Source: Calonectria ilicicola (taxonomy: Eukaryota; Ascomycota; Sordariomycetes; Hypocreales; Nectriaceae). From it: a stretch of 64,000 nt of DNA. The stretch covers positions 2,170,001-2,234,000 of the forward strand of contig CP085826.1 of assembly GCA_020809705.1 (NCBI GenBank). The letters run 5' to 3'. Of this stretch, positions 1 to 10,495 are shown in pieces. Under the pieces are notes generated by a model. That model searched no databases. It saw only the letters and a list, made by a program, of their open reading frames with translations, and was not told the DNA's origin. A program made the position numbers and the translations under genes. Each line of letters begins with the position of its first letter. Positions within the stretch are counted from its first letter, which is position 1.

Positions 1-3000
1 AGTTCCTGATGTACACTGCCTCATGGTTCAAGCAATCTTAGCCAGGGCCGGCATTACTTTCCAGTCTGAAAAGCTTGAAGTCAGCGGTAAGCTAGGACCA
101 AATGCCAGAGAGGACTCAATTTTGATTCTAGCACTAAGTGATCAGAGGAAACTTTCTAACCTCCATGGTACGAAACGACAAGTGAGCGAAGTCACTCCAA
201 CGGCTCGTATCAGCACGATTAATCGTACCCACCGTATTAGCTTGCCGGACTACTAGCCTCACTAGGACAGGTGTATGCTTGCTTGAATGCGAACCCGCGG
301 GTTCGGGACATCGGTGTCTGGCTCTTTCCGGACTGATAGGAGCACTGACATCATCTTTGAAATTAGCAGTTGGTCTGCCCCGCTATGTCAATGAAACGAA
401 CACAATGAATTGGGCCTCCAGCGCCAATAAAATCAACTGTCGGAGATTTTTACCTAACTTAACTTGCTCAAATTCCCTCTCTTATCCTAAGGCTAAGTCT
501 TGCCATAATAAGACCAATGTATCATCGAGATATGATGGAGATATTTTGCAGATCTTGAACTCACTCAGGGACTTTCCCAGATCCAAAGTTAGAATTGTTC
601 TCAACGGGAGCCTCGAGCCTGAGGATATATTACAAAAGCTGACTGCTGAACGACAATTTCCAAATGAGGTAACTCAAGAAATATACGAAACAACAACGAG
701 CGATGGCCATGTGATCAGGATATATGGCTTCGGGAAGAAACCTTGGGGTCCGTGTGATTCTGTTCTCGCTGCAGTCATGGACGTTTCGGTCTTAATCTCC
801 CACCGATATCGCTTTTCTTTGGTAGAGGCATTTCTTTTCTTGGTTGTCCTGTTGATTTGAAACTCTAAAAAGTCTGTGTCAATCCTCACGCCTAGCATTA
901 TTGATCTTCTTCTCAAGCGGGCAAAACCAGCCCACCGAGTAATCAGTGATGCCTACCACAAATTATGACATGGACCCAGAGGCTTTCATCAAACAGCCTT
1001 CTTGTTCTAACATAAACCCGTTTCATCATTTCCCATTCATCAAGAAATATCCTCTGGTAGTATAGTCCTATTGCGAGTACTTGGATTCTAACTATATCTC
1101 CTTGAGTCGTGTTCAATATCTGACCAGACTTTGGCTACTACACTTCCCATTACGTCCCTAAGCCCGGCAAACCAAAAGATAAGTCAATAATCGTAATACG
1201 TGCAATTCCTTTTGTGCATTACAGCTGATAAGAACTAACCTCAAGCCATAGGAGATCATTTAGTAACACACAAATACCCCGAAAACCAGCGAGAAGGTCA
1301 ACTTTGCCTGACAGAGGCTGCCGTGGCCGGCCTCAACACCATCCGGGCCGTGTTGTGACCAATAGCATCAACAGGTCAAAACGACTCCGACCACCAGAAC
1401 AGCTACCTTGCAACAACACCTATAAATGATGTAGATAGGACCTTCAATTGACGGGGCGATAGCTCCAAATACATCTGGAACTATAGCTATCTATCGATAT
1501 AACATCACCATGAGTCGTTCATTTAGGACCCTAAAGTGCCAACGCCACGCGTATTAGGGCTAGCAAACGCGTTCAAGTTCCAATAATTGCCATGATGGCA
1601 AAATTCGAAGAATGTGGAATAGGAGAGTAACCTAGAATCTTTGGGAATAAGTTCTCCTAGCAAAATGCGAGAGTGCATGTTCAAGTTGATGGGTCAAGGA
1701 TAGATAGGCATGATAATGTCTCACCCTAGCTTGTTTGAATTGACTATGAATCCATGGATACATTTCGAAATGGGTGTAGTTTTTTTTTTCAAGCCGTTCA
1801 ACAAACGTAGTGAAATAAATGTTGTATTGTGAAATCTCTGCCGCACATGGGATTGAGCATTTCTAACTGGTTGGATGGAGACTCTAGAGCTGGGGGGTAT
1901 AATACGCATGTAATAATGAAGGACAATGATATCCAGGTCGGAAGGATCTGATCGGGATCTCGAGTTAGTCAAGCCGCGATCGCCACATGGGCCTACGTCC
2001 AATAGGCTATAACTCTGATGACCGAGAACATGTTATTTGCGGGGAAGAACAGCGGCGAAGCAGCCTTTGGTGGGGTACCGTTCCTCCTCGTCAGATGCCT
2101 AATGCTTAACGCCGATCAAACATATCAAGCTGAATTGAGAGTGTTTTTCCAAAGAGCGATGCATTGAGGGACGTTTGATGTCTAATAGCTCAATAGCACG
2201 TCCACATCATTATCACCCGGAATTGCACCATCAACAAAAAGGAAACAATAATCGTTCCGGTTGAAACCCAAGGTTTGATTACGTTGAGGCCGGGAATATT
2301 GCTCGGATGATGGGATCTGGCCACCGGGAGCGGCCGGTCGATGTGGTCTATGCGGGGGGCAATTAGAACGCGGATGCCTGTCTTGTTGCCACCTCAGCTG
2401 GCCCAGCGCATCGCTGTCGGAAATTGTGTTGCTGAAGTGTCAATGAAGAACGGCAGATGGCCGTCTCATGTCCATTAATGCTTTCAACCCGAGAGAAGAA
2501 GTTGTATGCCTCATCAGGAAGACGAGCCAATCCTTTTGCCCAATCCATGGCCACCAAGGAATTGAACAATCAACATCGCGATGCTGACGAGGTGCATAAC
2601 CAGCCCCACCCCAGTCTGTAGCCAGCCATTGCTTTTTAACTGCCGAGCTTTCCCGACTCACGCGACAATTCTGGGCCACGTATTGCGCCGTTTCGATTGA
2701 TGCATTGGGGAAACGGCAATGCGTAGCGTCTCAATCTCCGAAGGCTTGCTGTGTCCCCACCGTTCATTTTCGTGGTCCGCATTTTTGTAGCAGATTTCTG
2801 CTGCCACGCAGCGGCTTTGCGCTGGGATACAACCTCTACGGGCACCGGCCCCCAGGCTTCCGCGCATATGCGGAAAATGCGTTGTCCCTACATTGTCGTG
2901 GGGAATCATGAGTTTAGATCCACTAGCCGCTAAAAATACCAATATCGGGATTCTTGTCGGTGTAATTCATCGCGGCATTGTCTATATAAGAGGTCTTGCC

Positions 3001-3113
3001 TCGACTGTGAAACCAAAATCATCAACCAACAATCCAACACTCTCAACTCACTCACACTCTCAACCAACACTTAAAACCTTTTTTCGATCTTTCGATCACC
3101 AACCACAATCAAA
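1..3113. other. Gene-poor region; one possible gene relic
   Basis: No convincing gene. The longest open frame runs to 860 on the plus strand; its first true ATG is at 405, giving 151 aa. The frame contains a short hydrophobic C-terminus and no motif I recognise. Upstream in-frame residues include a stretch resembling the hydrophobic N-terminus of fungal STAND/ankyrin proteins, so this may be a decayed gene end. The other frames are short and overlap each other on both strands. Two ACGCGT hexamers lie at 1547 and 1567 with no gene nearby. The last ~130 bases are the promoter and leader of the next gene. Confidence 0.4.
2983..2990 (+). promoter_or_regulatory. TATA box of the 73-aa gene
   Basis: TATATAAG lies 124 nt before the ATG at 3114. 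It is followed by a leader rich in CAACAC and CTC repeats up to an ATG in good context (CAAAATGTC). A clean TATA box plus a pyrimidine/CA-rich leader is usual for strongly expressed fungal genes. Function is inferred from position only. Confidence 0.5.
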
Positions 3114-3557
3114 ATGTCTTCTCCCGCCACGTAAGAGCTCCCCCAAAGCACTTTCCTGCTCCTTTCACATCCAGAGGCTTTCTATCAGTCCTACGAGCCT
3201 CCCACCTTTCTACTCTTTGCTTGCTTCCACGGCATCTTCTGCCACGGAAGTGAAGCAATGAAGAAGCGAATTTCCACTTGGTACAAATACTGACACTCAG
3301 CAGCGCCGAGCAGCAGCAATTCGTTGTTCCCCTGCCCACCTCCACCGGCCTCTCCCAGCCTGCTGGTAAGCAAATCCCAAGAGACATTCCATTGCCACAC
3401 ACTCACATTTCCAACAGGTCAGCTCCTCCGTGGTGCCACTGATGACGAGGGCAAGGCCAAGGCTGCCGCTCTCCTTGTTGGTGTCAAGCTCGACCTCGAG
3501 GCTGAGGTTCACTTGACTGCTCGTGTCAAGGGTGATCTTACTGTTGGTCTTTATTAA
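3114..3557 (+). CDS. Small conserved-looking protein of unknown function, 73 aa
   Basis: Three exons: 3114-3130, 3301-3365 and 3418-3557. Introns are 170 and 52 nt with GTAAGA and GTAAGC donors. The spliced product is 73 aa and starts MSSPATSAEQQQ. The N-terminal third is Ser/Pro/Gln-rich. The C-terminal half alternates charged and aliphatic residues (KLDLEAEVHLTARVKGDL), as expected for beta strands or an amphipathic segment. There is no signal peptide, membrane span or cysteine motif. Support for a real gene: two introns that restore one frame, a TATA box and an ordered leader. I do not recognise the family and propose no function. An alternative would be that the first tiny exon is wrong and translation starts elsewhere. 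Confidence 0.65.
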
Positions 3558-5242
3558 AGCGTGAAATATTGCATGGTGTTGGAAGCGGTTCAGGGCAATG
3601 ATTTGATTTAACGACTACATTCCTTTTATCTACGACTACAAAAAGGCTCTGGCTTCTTTCAAGCAGACTTAAACAATAGAACAGGGTTCTGTTCCCCTTT
3701 TATCAACTATTTGCTTCATTCGGTGAATCATGTCTTCTATATTGTCCAGAATACGTACTTGACCCCCCGAGATTTGTCGTCAAAATATGATTTTGGTTGG
3801 ATTTCGTCCAGTCTACAATGGCTACTATTTAACTATTATAAGCAATATAGTCACTGAATCGTTTAAAAAAAATATCGTTTCTGAATGATCGACGTTTCTG
3901 TGATGTGATAAGCTCATGCAACAACGGGGCACATGCAAACGATGTGGCCTGCATATGCACTCTTGTGGCGCTTGCAAGTCGTATAAACTTTTAGAAAGCT
4001 TGATTTAGTTGATGCTTGCTGGCAGTGTGAAGAACAAAACCCAGATGCTACTCCATGAGACTTGATGTAAGTGAAGAGGTTGTTGGGTCGTAGGGGCATC
4101 GTGGATGGGAACCCAGTAGATTCACCAATTATTACTGGGAAGGTAAGATCGCAATAGGATAAAGGATTTTTTTCATCAGAGAGTAAGAAATTGCCCAAAT
4201 AGCAAAAATAAACGAAGACAACTAGCTGCGCATACTTCGATAGCAAACCCAGGTGATATACTCCATATAGTGTAGGTTACGTTTACAACAAATCACATCT
4301 GTTGTGCTTTGGGGATGGAATTTTGCATTCTAGGTTAGGAAACCTGATTTTTAATTTCTTAGATGTAATTAAAGTATCAGGGAAGCATAGATCTGACAGT
4401 ATCTGATCCCATTCGGGTTCAGGGCCTGGTGTGCTCGCACTTGACACGGATGTGATATTTATTTCAGCATGTAATTCACCAGTTGTCCCTGGATTAGATT
4501 GTCACCGAATTTGACCTCATTAGTAGAGTGGAATAATTATCACCAATAGTACCATTTGTAAGAGACTTCAGGCTGTTCCTTTCCTCTAAAAAAAGAGGTG
4601 ATGTTAGCCATAAGCGACTCATGACGACTCGGCTTGGGCTGTTCTCCTTCAAAGTCCTCCTCTACCGTAACCGGCGCTGACCTCAAATAGCTATAGTGAT
4701 TTGCAGAAGCCAATATATCATTAATTACTTGGCTTGTCTAATGTTTACCATATAGCCTATATGGTGAATTACTCAAAGAACATATCTCACTTCTCTACAT
4801 ACCCCAAATTGTGAGCCGATGAAACTAAGTCGTAATTCTATCAAACACAAAAGATAAGAAGTTCTAATAGAAACATTTGAGAATAATAAAAATAGCCGAC
4901 GGCCCTATTACAAACCCGGCTAGCTTCCTGATGTTCATCTTTTTACACTAAGTGCGGAGGCCGTTCGGAGGCGGGGTCACTTCTAAATCGGCTCCGTCGC
5001 CAAGTAGCCATCCGTCCCTGTGATGAAGAAAGGTGGAACAGAAACGAATCCAATCAGCGCTCATTGCGATAGGCGCAGATGATCAATTAGACAAGGGTCG
5101 ATGCGGGGGAATTCGATGGGTGGTTATATATTTCCGAGTCGTATTCCCAACGTCAATGAATTGCAATTGACTTGCTGCACTCTGCAACTTTAAAGAATCC
5201 TTTTTTGACACAGAAACACTCTAATCATACGACTCGCCCACA
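3558..5242. other. AT-rich intergenic region
   Basis: About 1.7 kb without a credible gene. A minus-strand frame at 3914-4246 has no ATG near its start and no family signature. The last part holds a TATATA at 5125-5130, 113 nt before the IPMDH start codon, the likely core promoter of that gene. Confidence 0.5.
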
Positions 5243-6385
5243 ATGGCTATCACCAAGTTCAAGATCCTGGTCCTTGCAGGCGATCATGTTGGCCCAGAGA
5301 TCATGGCCGAGGCATTAAAGGTGTTGGATGTTGTCGAGAAGCACCGAACTACCGTCAAATTCGAGCGGGAGTTTGATCTGGCCGGCGGCTGCAGCATCGA
5401 TAAGCACGGCGTCCCCGTCACAGAAGAAGTTGTCCAAAAAGCGCTGAACAGTGATGCCGTTCTTTTTGGCAGCGTGGGTGGTCCAGAATGGGACCGATCC
5501 GGACCTGGCCCCGAAACCGGCCTGCTCCACCTGCGTCAGCGACTTGATGCCTTTGCCAATCTTCGTCCATGCGAGTTTTTGGTTCCATCGTTGATTGATG
5601 CCTCACCAATCAAGCCAGAAATCGTCAAGGGGACCAAGTTCATCGTCGTTAGAGAGAACTGTGGTGGCGCCTATTTTGGCGACAAGATTGAGCTGCCCGA
5701 CAAGGCATCTGACCCCTGGACATACACGCCGCCAGAGGTTCAAAGATGCGCCCGCGTGAGCGCTGCTGTGGCCCGAATCATGGGTCGGGATGGTGATGGC
5801 AAAGGTAGCGGCGGACCGGCTGTTGTATGGAGCTCTGACAAGGCCAATGTCCTTGCTAACTCAAGGCTTTGGCGACGGGTGACGCAGGAGACATTCGACA
5901 AGGAGTTCCCAGACATTGAACTTCGTCATCAGCTTGCCGACAGTATGGCGATGCTCATGGTCAAGAACCCGCGCATGTTTAACGGCGTCATCCACACTGA
6001 CAATACCTTTGGAGATATTCTTTCTGACATCTCTGGTGGCATTGTCGGAAGCTTGGGCACTTTGCCTAGCGCCAGCCTGAGTGGGATCCCAGGTGAAGGT
6101 AGATGCAAGGGCATTTATGAGCCGGTTCATGGAAGTGCCCCAGATATTTCTGGCCAAGGAGTTGTAAACCCCGCCGCGCAGATCCTTAGCTTGGCATTGC
6201 TGCTGAGGTATTCCTGTGGTCTAGTCGACGAGGCCTCGGCGATTGAGCAGTCTGTTGCCCGAGTTGTTGACTCCAAGGATAATGGCGGTTTGGAAATTAG
6301 GTCCCGGGACATGGGAGGTACCGCCGGAACCCAAGAAATTGGCGATGCGGTTTGCAACGTTCTTGGAGAACTTCTATCGGCTTGA
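5243..6385 (+). CDS. 3-isopropylmalate dehydrogenase, divergent paralogue (380 aa)
   Basis: Intronless beta-decarboxylating dehydrogenase of the IPMDH/isocitrate dehydrogenase family. These enzymes oxidise 3-isopropylmalate with NAD in leucine synthesis. Family marks in order: GDHVGPE near the N-terminus, GLLHLRQRL then ANLRP (substrate arginines), VRENCGGAYFG (catalytic Tyr kept), SDKANVL (catalytic Lys kept), FGDILSD (two metal-binding Asp kept) and YEPVHGSAPDISG (cofactor loop). Several positions differ from the main fungal LEU2 pattern: RENCGGAYFG instead of RELTGGIYFG, and FGDILSDISGG instead of FGDIISDEAS. Length is slightly above the usual ~365 aa. It stands alone between long intergenic stretches with no other leucine gene in the window. 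It may be a second IPMDH, or a dehydrogenase for a related 3-substituted malate, as HtyC is in homotyrosine synthesis. Family assignment is sure; substrate is not. Confidence 0.9.
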   Translation: MAITKFKILVLAGDHVGPEIMAEALKVLDVVEKHRTTVKFEREFDLAGGCSIDKHGVPVTEEVVQKALNSDAVLFGSVGGPEWDRSGPGPETGLLHLRQRLDAFANLRPCEFLVPSLIDASPIKPEIVKGTKFIVVRENCGGAYFGDKIELPDKASDPWTYTPPEVQRCARVSAAVARIMGRDGDGKGSGGPAVVWSSDKANVLANSRLWRRVTQETFDKEFPDIELRHQLADSMAMLMVKNPRMFNGVIHTDNTFGDILSDISGGIVGSLGTLPSASLSGIPGEGRCKGIYEPVHGSAPDISGQGVVNPAAQILSLALLLRYSCGLVDEASAIEQSVARVVDSKDNGGLEIRSRDMGGTAGTQEIGDAVCNVLGELLSA

Positions 6386-6760
6386 GTAGGATAGTCATAA
6401 ACCACATTGGCTCCATCATGGGACTTTATAGGTTGATAGACATTTAGATGGGCGTGTTGTCGGGGATATGCCAATAGAATTCCATTTTCTTATATCGCCT
6501 TCCCCATCATGCCGTAAGCCATGACTATGCGCTTTTCACCAGAAATAATTCACCACACCTGAAAAAAAATTTGAGGACTTTGTATTACAATATTCACAGT
6601 GTCTCTGTACCGGCCTTGTATCCTGCGATGCGAACGGATCCCAAATACTTTCCGCTGACCCTATGTAAACGCCAAAAAACGCTCAAGCGACACAAATTTC
6701 CAAATAATTGACCTCTTAGCCTGCGATTTGCTCCATGCTGTACGTCTCTGGATGCCAATA
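6386..6760. other. 3'-3' intergenic gap
   Basis: Gap between the convergent IPMDH and RNase H2 subunit C genes. It should hold both 3' untranslated regions. No gene or structured element seen. Confidence 0.5.
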
Positions 6761-7334
6761 TCATTTCTTCTTTGTGTCATCCTCTTCGTAAGAATGGATC
6801 TGATATGGTTAGCATCTCAAGGCCAAGGTTCGTGTAGTTCACTGCCCACCTGGTCTGCTACTTGAAGCCACTCCTCCATGCTCCGGACGTAAGGATCACC
6901 AGCTGCATCGCCCAGGGACTCGTGTCCCCAAACAACCATCTCATCGAACTCGGCCGCAATTTGCATTGATCCCACTCGTTCGGGAGGATCGTCTCCGGTC
7001 TCGGTTTGCTCAATTACATCGGCCGAGGGCGCCTCATCCTTGTTTCTTTGTAACACAACACCTCGACATTGCTCGGGTAATTGGATCGATTTACCGTGGA
7101 GCTTTCGACCTCTAAAATAGGCGACCTTGGTCCCATCTGTGTGTTGCACGAAGTTAGTCCCCGAGCAAACCACCTGCGTCTTGCTTTGGTAGACGTACCT
7201 TCAGTCATGGTTGGGTTCCAGTAGTCAGACACTGGTTCAACAGGGCCATTGTAATGCACTCGGCATGGCAAAATATTTGCCACGGCCTTTTGCACCTTAT
7301 CTTCTGCTTTTAGAGAAAGAATTGGTTGAGACAT
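6761..7334 (-). CDS. RNH203: Ribonuclease H2 subunit C (non-catalytic), 153 aa
   Basis: Three exons on the minus strand: 7334-7199, 7136-6850 and 6799-6761. Introns are 62 and 50 nt; the second carries a GCTAAC branch site before CATATCAG. The spliced product is 153 aa. Key motifs: LPCRVHYNGPVEP near the N-terminus, then YFRGRKLHGK and LPEQCRGVVLQ, the signature of the RNase H2 subunit C (Ylr154p-like) family. The C-terminus ends in an acidic/Lys segment. In the family this subunit helps assemble the RNase H2 trimer that removes RNA:DNA hybrids and single ribonucleotides from DNA. If the second intron is not spliced, the frame ends at 6817 with a slightly different tail. Two ACGCGT boxes lie 57-70 nt upstream of the ATG. 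Confidence 0.88.
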
Positions 7335-7390
7335 GGTTGAATTGTTGCAAGGACAGTTCTGGACGGTGAATGGGCGTGGCAGAGTTCAAG

Positions 7391-7404
7391 ACGCGTCAAC
7401 GCGT
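7391..7404. promoter_or_regulatory. Paired ACGCGT (MCB-like) boxes upstream of RNH203
   Basis: ACGCGT occurs at 7391-7396 and again at 7399-7404, only 57-70 nt before the RNH203 start codon on the minus strand. ACGCGT is the core of the MluI cell-cycle box bound by MBF (Mbp1/Swi6) in yeasts and filamentous fungi and drives G1/S genes. One hexamer is expected about every 4 kb by chance; two with a 2-nt spacer are less likely to be accidental. Confidence 0.55.
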
Positions 7405-7659
7405 TAAGAGTTGCCCCAAATTCCTTATCTAATCAGTGCTGGCAGAGCGCCTGCGCTAGCGCCTCCAATGTGTGCAAGGTAGCGTAGCAAGCCTCATCCG
7501 CCAACTACAACGGATCCTCTTGTCAACGTGCAAATAATTACTAAATTAATTGCTACTTCATATTTTATGCATACTGTAAGAGGACCTTTAGCATCTATTG
7601 GGGTATCTCTAAACTAGAAAGCGCAGCGTTGGGAATGTATTACGAAGAAGAAGGACAAC
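7405..7659. other. Intergenic, REX4 3' end to RNH203 promoter
   Basis: Tandem minus-strand genes are separated by 325 bp in all (7335-7659). This part is AT-rich near 7540-7580 and should hold the REX4 3' untranslated region. No ORF of note. Confidence 0.4.
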
Positions 7660-8628
7660 CTAACCCTTGCGCTTCTTCTTGGACTTGCCGCCCTTGTGCG
7701 CTCCTCCGCCCGAAGTTGTCTTGGGTGCATAGCGATTTGAGTGATCGACGTCGAACCCGGACTTGTGTTTTCGAAATAAAAGCATGGTAACTCGAGCATC
7801 CTCGATGCTGGAATGCGCTCCATCTTGGATCTCGATTGCGAGAAGCTGCTGCGCTAATAATCTCAAAGCCGGTTTCCTCCCATTACCATACTTTCGAAAC
7901 GCGGGATACTTTGCTGAATCTCGTATATCTCGCGCCGGATGACTCAACTTCAGTGCCTCGAGATCGTGCTTAATGTCGTGTCCGATTAAGATCCGGCCTT
8001 GAAGGAGCTTGTCGATGTCTTGTTGAACCTCGTCGAAATCCCGAGCAAATCTCATGCTCTTCTGGCTAATCCCGCTCACGGCAATCCTCCAATTCGTAAC
8101 CTTTTCCTTGGGCTTAACGTAGGAGTCATAGACTTGTCGCCCATGAAAGTCGACAACGCTGACACGAGCCAGTGCAGATTCATAGCCACCGGGTCCAACT
8201 CCTACCATTTCACAATCAATGGCCAGATATTTCCCGATCTCAATCCCCTCTATCAATCCACTGTTGACCTTGTCCTTTTCAGAGCTTAACATCATGGAGT
8301 TGTCTTTTGTCCCCAAATTGTAGGCCTCAGCTAGGGCTTCTGCTGAGATGCCATTGTCTTGAGCCCATAAGGTGAGTGATGGTGAAGTAGTGTTTGTTGG
8401 CCCATCCTCAACTTTAGAGCTGTGCACGCCGCCCATCTGTTTTTTTGCGCTTGCTCTGGGGCGTTTTACCAAGTTGGGTTGTTTTGTTGACTTGTCACCC
8501 AGTTTCGATTTCTTGGGTGGTGGGCTAGTGGATGGTGTTGCAGATTTCCGCTTTAGGGAGGGCTTGGATGCGGATTCAGCCTTGAGTTTCGCTTGGAGCT
8601 TCTTCCAGTTGGAGGAAAGTTCGGCCAT
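7660..8628 (-). CDS. REX4: RNA exonuclease 4 (DEDDh 3'-5' exonuclease)
   Basis: Intronless, 322 aa. The N-terminal ~100 residues are Lys/Ser/Pro-rich, with clusters fitting nuclear or nucleolar targeting. The exonuclease domain follows: Exo I YLAIDCEMVGVG (Asp and Glu ligands), Exo II ILIGHDIKHDLEAL and Exo III HSSIEDARVTM (His and Asp), so the DEDDh set is complete. The spacing and the GYESALARVSVV segment match the Rex4 group, which acts in pre-rRNA processing (ITS1 in yeast). The C-terminus ends with GGKSKKKRKG, a basic tail. The gene is divergent from ESA1 with 307 bp between start codons. Other DEDDh exonucleases (ISG20, Rex3) are possible, but domain order and length favour Rex4. Confidence 0.92.
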   Translation of the reverse strand: MAELSSNWKKLQAKLKAESASKPSLKRKSATPSTSPPPKKSKLGDKSTKQPNLVKRPRASAKKQMGGVHSSKVEDGPTNTTSPSLTLWAQDNGISAEALAEAYNLGTKDNSMMLSSEKDKVNSGLIEGIEIGKYLAIDCEMVGVGPGGYESALARVSVVDFHGRQVYDSYVKPKEKVTNWRIAVSGISQKSMRFARDFDEVQQDIDKLLQGRILIGHDIKHDLEALKLSHPARDIRDSAKYPAFRKYGNGRKPALRLLAQQLLAIEIQDGAHSSIEDARVTMLLFRKHKSGFDVDHSNRYAPKTTSGGGAHKGGKSKKKRKG

Positions 8629-8935
8629 CGTCTATTATGTTACGTGATGATTAATTCCAGATGCCACGTTCGACGTGGTTGGTTGATCATTTCTTGATGA
8701 TCAAGCGCTGCAAAATACTTTACTCTAGTCTCAATGCGCCTCTGACGAAATTAGCCCGGTTATGCATCTACCGGGGTCTGATAAACATAGCTCAGCCTCA
8801 CCGCCTTTGCGATAAGCCAGCAGTTTCTAGATTCTGCCAGACCCCGCCAAAATTCCTAACTTTTGACCATCGCGCAACTCAACACGCGACAGGGTGGTTT
8901 TCATCAATAATATCGACACGCACGACAATTTCATC
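8629..8935. promoter_or_regulatory. Divergent promoter REX4 / ESA1
   Basis: 307 bp between two start codons, so it must serve both genes. No TATA box or recognised operator was seen. Confidence 0.5.
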
Positions 8936-10495
8936 ATGGGTGGTGGTACTCCAGCTGGCGAGCCCTCCGTGGGCGCAGATACCCCCCGCCTCAAAAGCAA
9001 GGCGACTCCTGAAACAATCGTAACAGGATGTATCGCTTGGGTCGAGAAGGAAGGACAACCACGACGCGCCGAGATTCTTAGCATCAAAACTACAAAGAGT
9101 GGAATGCAATTTTACTGCAATTTTGACAATTTCAACAAGCGACTCGATGAATGGGTGCCCGTAGCGAGAATCGACTTCAGCCGCGATGTTGAATGGCCAA
9201 ACCCAGACAAGGACAAGCCAAAGGACAACAAGACGACCAAGAAAGCGCCGACCGCTCAGTCTAAGAAAAATCAGGTCTCAAAGAAGGCGCAAAAGCGACC
9301 AAGCAAGAGGGAACAATCTGTAGCATCTGAGGCCAATACTCCTCATCCATGGACCGGTAAGTTAGCTACCGAATGCGACCAGTGAGTTTGGCTGATAGCT
9401 TTCCTAGATTTTGTAGATTCTCAATCGCGCCAAAAATCGGCATCTGTCGGCCCAGAGGGAGATTCGCAAGCGAGACCGAGTGTTGAGGGAGGTGCGACGC
9501 CTGTCGCAGACGAGATGGATGTGGATGACAAGGACGACGACGTGAGGAATGAGCCGGCAGAATTTAGTCGAGGAGTCGAAATCGAGAAGCTACGAACGTC
9601 TGGATCTATGACACAAAACCCGACTGAGGTTTCACGAATCCGAAACATATCCAAGGTCCAGTTTGGAAGGCATGACCTATATCCTTGGTACTTCTCGCCA
9701 TATCCCGAGGCCTTTAGCCTGGAGGATGTCATCTTTCTATGCGAGTTCTGTTTGGGTTATTACGGCGATGAAAAGGCTTTTATGAGACATCGACGGAAGT
9801 GCAACTTGCAACACCCCCCAGGAAACGAGATTTACCGAGACGACACCTACTCCTTTTTCGAAATCGATGGTCGACGACAGCGAACATGGTGCCGTAACCT
9901 CTGTTTGTTGTCTAAGATGTTTCTGGACCATAAGACACTTTACTATGATGTAGACCCATTCTTGTTCTACGTTATGACAACACGATCAGACAAGGGTTGC
10001 CACGTGGTTGGATATTTTTCCAAGGAGAAAGAGAGCGCGGATGGATACAACGTGGCTTGTATTCTGACCCTACCACAGTACCAACGCAGGGGATATGGTC
10101 GATTGCTAATTCAGTTCTCGTACGAGCTGTCAAAGATCGAAGGGAAATTGGGCTCCCCCGAAAAGCCCCTTTCCGACTTGGGTCTTTTGAGTTATCGACA
10201 ATATTGGTCAGAAAACATTCTGGACCTCCTTCTCGGTTATAATGAACGAGAAGAGAAGGCCACTATCGAGGCTATTTCCACGTCGTTAGCCATGACAACC
10301 CAGGATGTGGAGCACACGCTACAAGCAATGCGAATGCAAGTCTATCATAAGAGCGACCACAAAATTGTAATCCCCGAAAATCTCATCAAACAACGAGAAA
10401 AACAAAAGCTCAAGCGGAGGAGTACTCTTGACCCTGCCAAGATACAGTGGAAACCGCCAGTGTTTACAGCGTCAAGCAGAACATGGGGTTGGTGA
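8936..10495 (+). CDS. ESA1: Histone acetyltransferase ESA1 (MYST family, NuA4), 502 aa
   Basis: Two exons: 8936-9356 and 9408-10495, with a 51-nt intron. Catalytic subunit of NuA4, which acetylates histone H4 and H2A. An N-terminal chromo-barrel domain ([10 protein letters not shown] to [12 protein letters not shown], about residues 25-82) is followed by a Lys-rich linker. The MYST domain has a C2HC zinc finger (CEFC, then HRRKC; about 252-270), [15 protein letters not shown] (catalytic Cys about 358 and the acetyl-CoA loop) and [14 protein letters not shown] (catalytic Glu about 392). The start chosen is [10 protein letters not shown] at 8936; an in-frame ATG at 8894 would add 14 unremarkable residues. 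A second AG nine bases downstream of the acceptor (..CCTAG, TTTTGTAG) is also in frame and would drop three residues. Confidence 0.95.

Noticed and set aside
1547..1572. Two further ACGCGT hexamers
   Set aside because: No gene nearby; they show that single hexamers occur by chance in this window.
3914..4246. 110-aa Cys-containing minus-strand frame with a hydrophobic start
   Set aside because: No ATG at its start, no conserved pattern, AT-rich surroundings.
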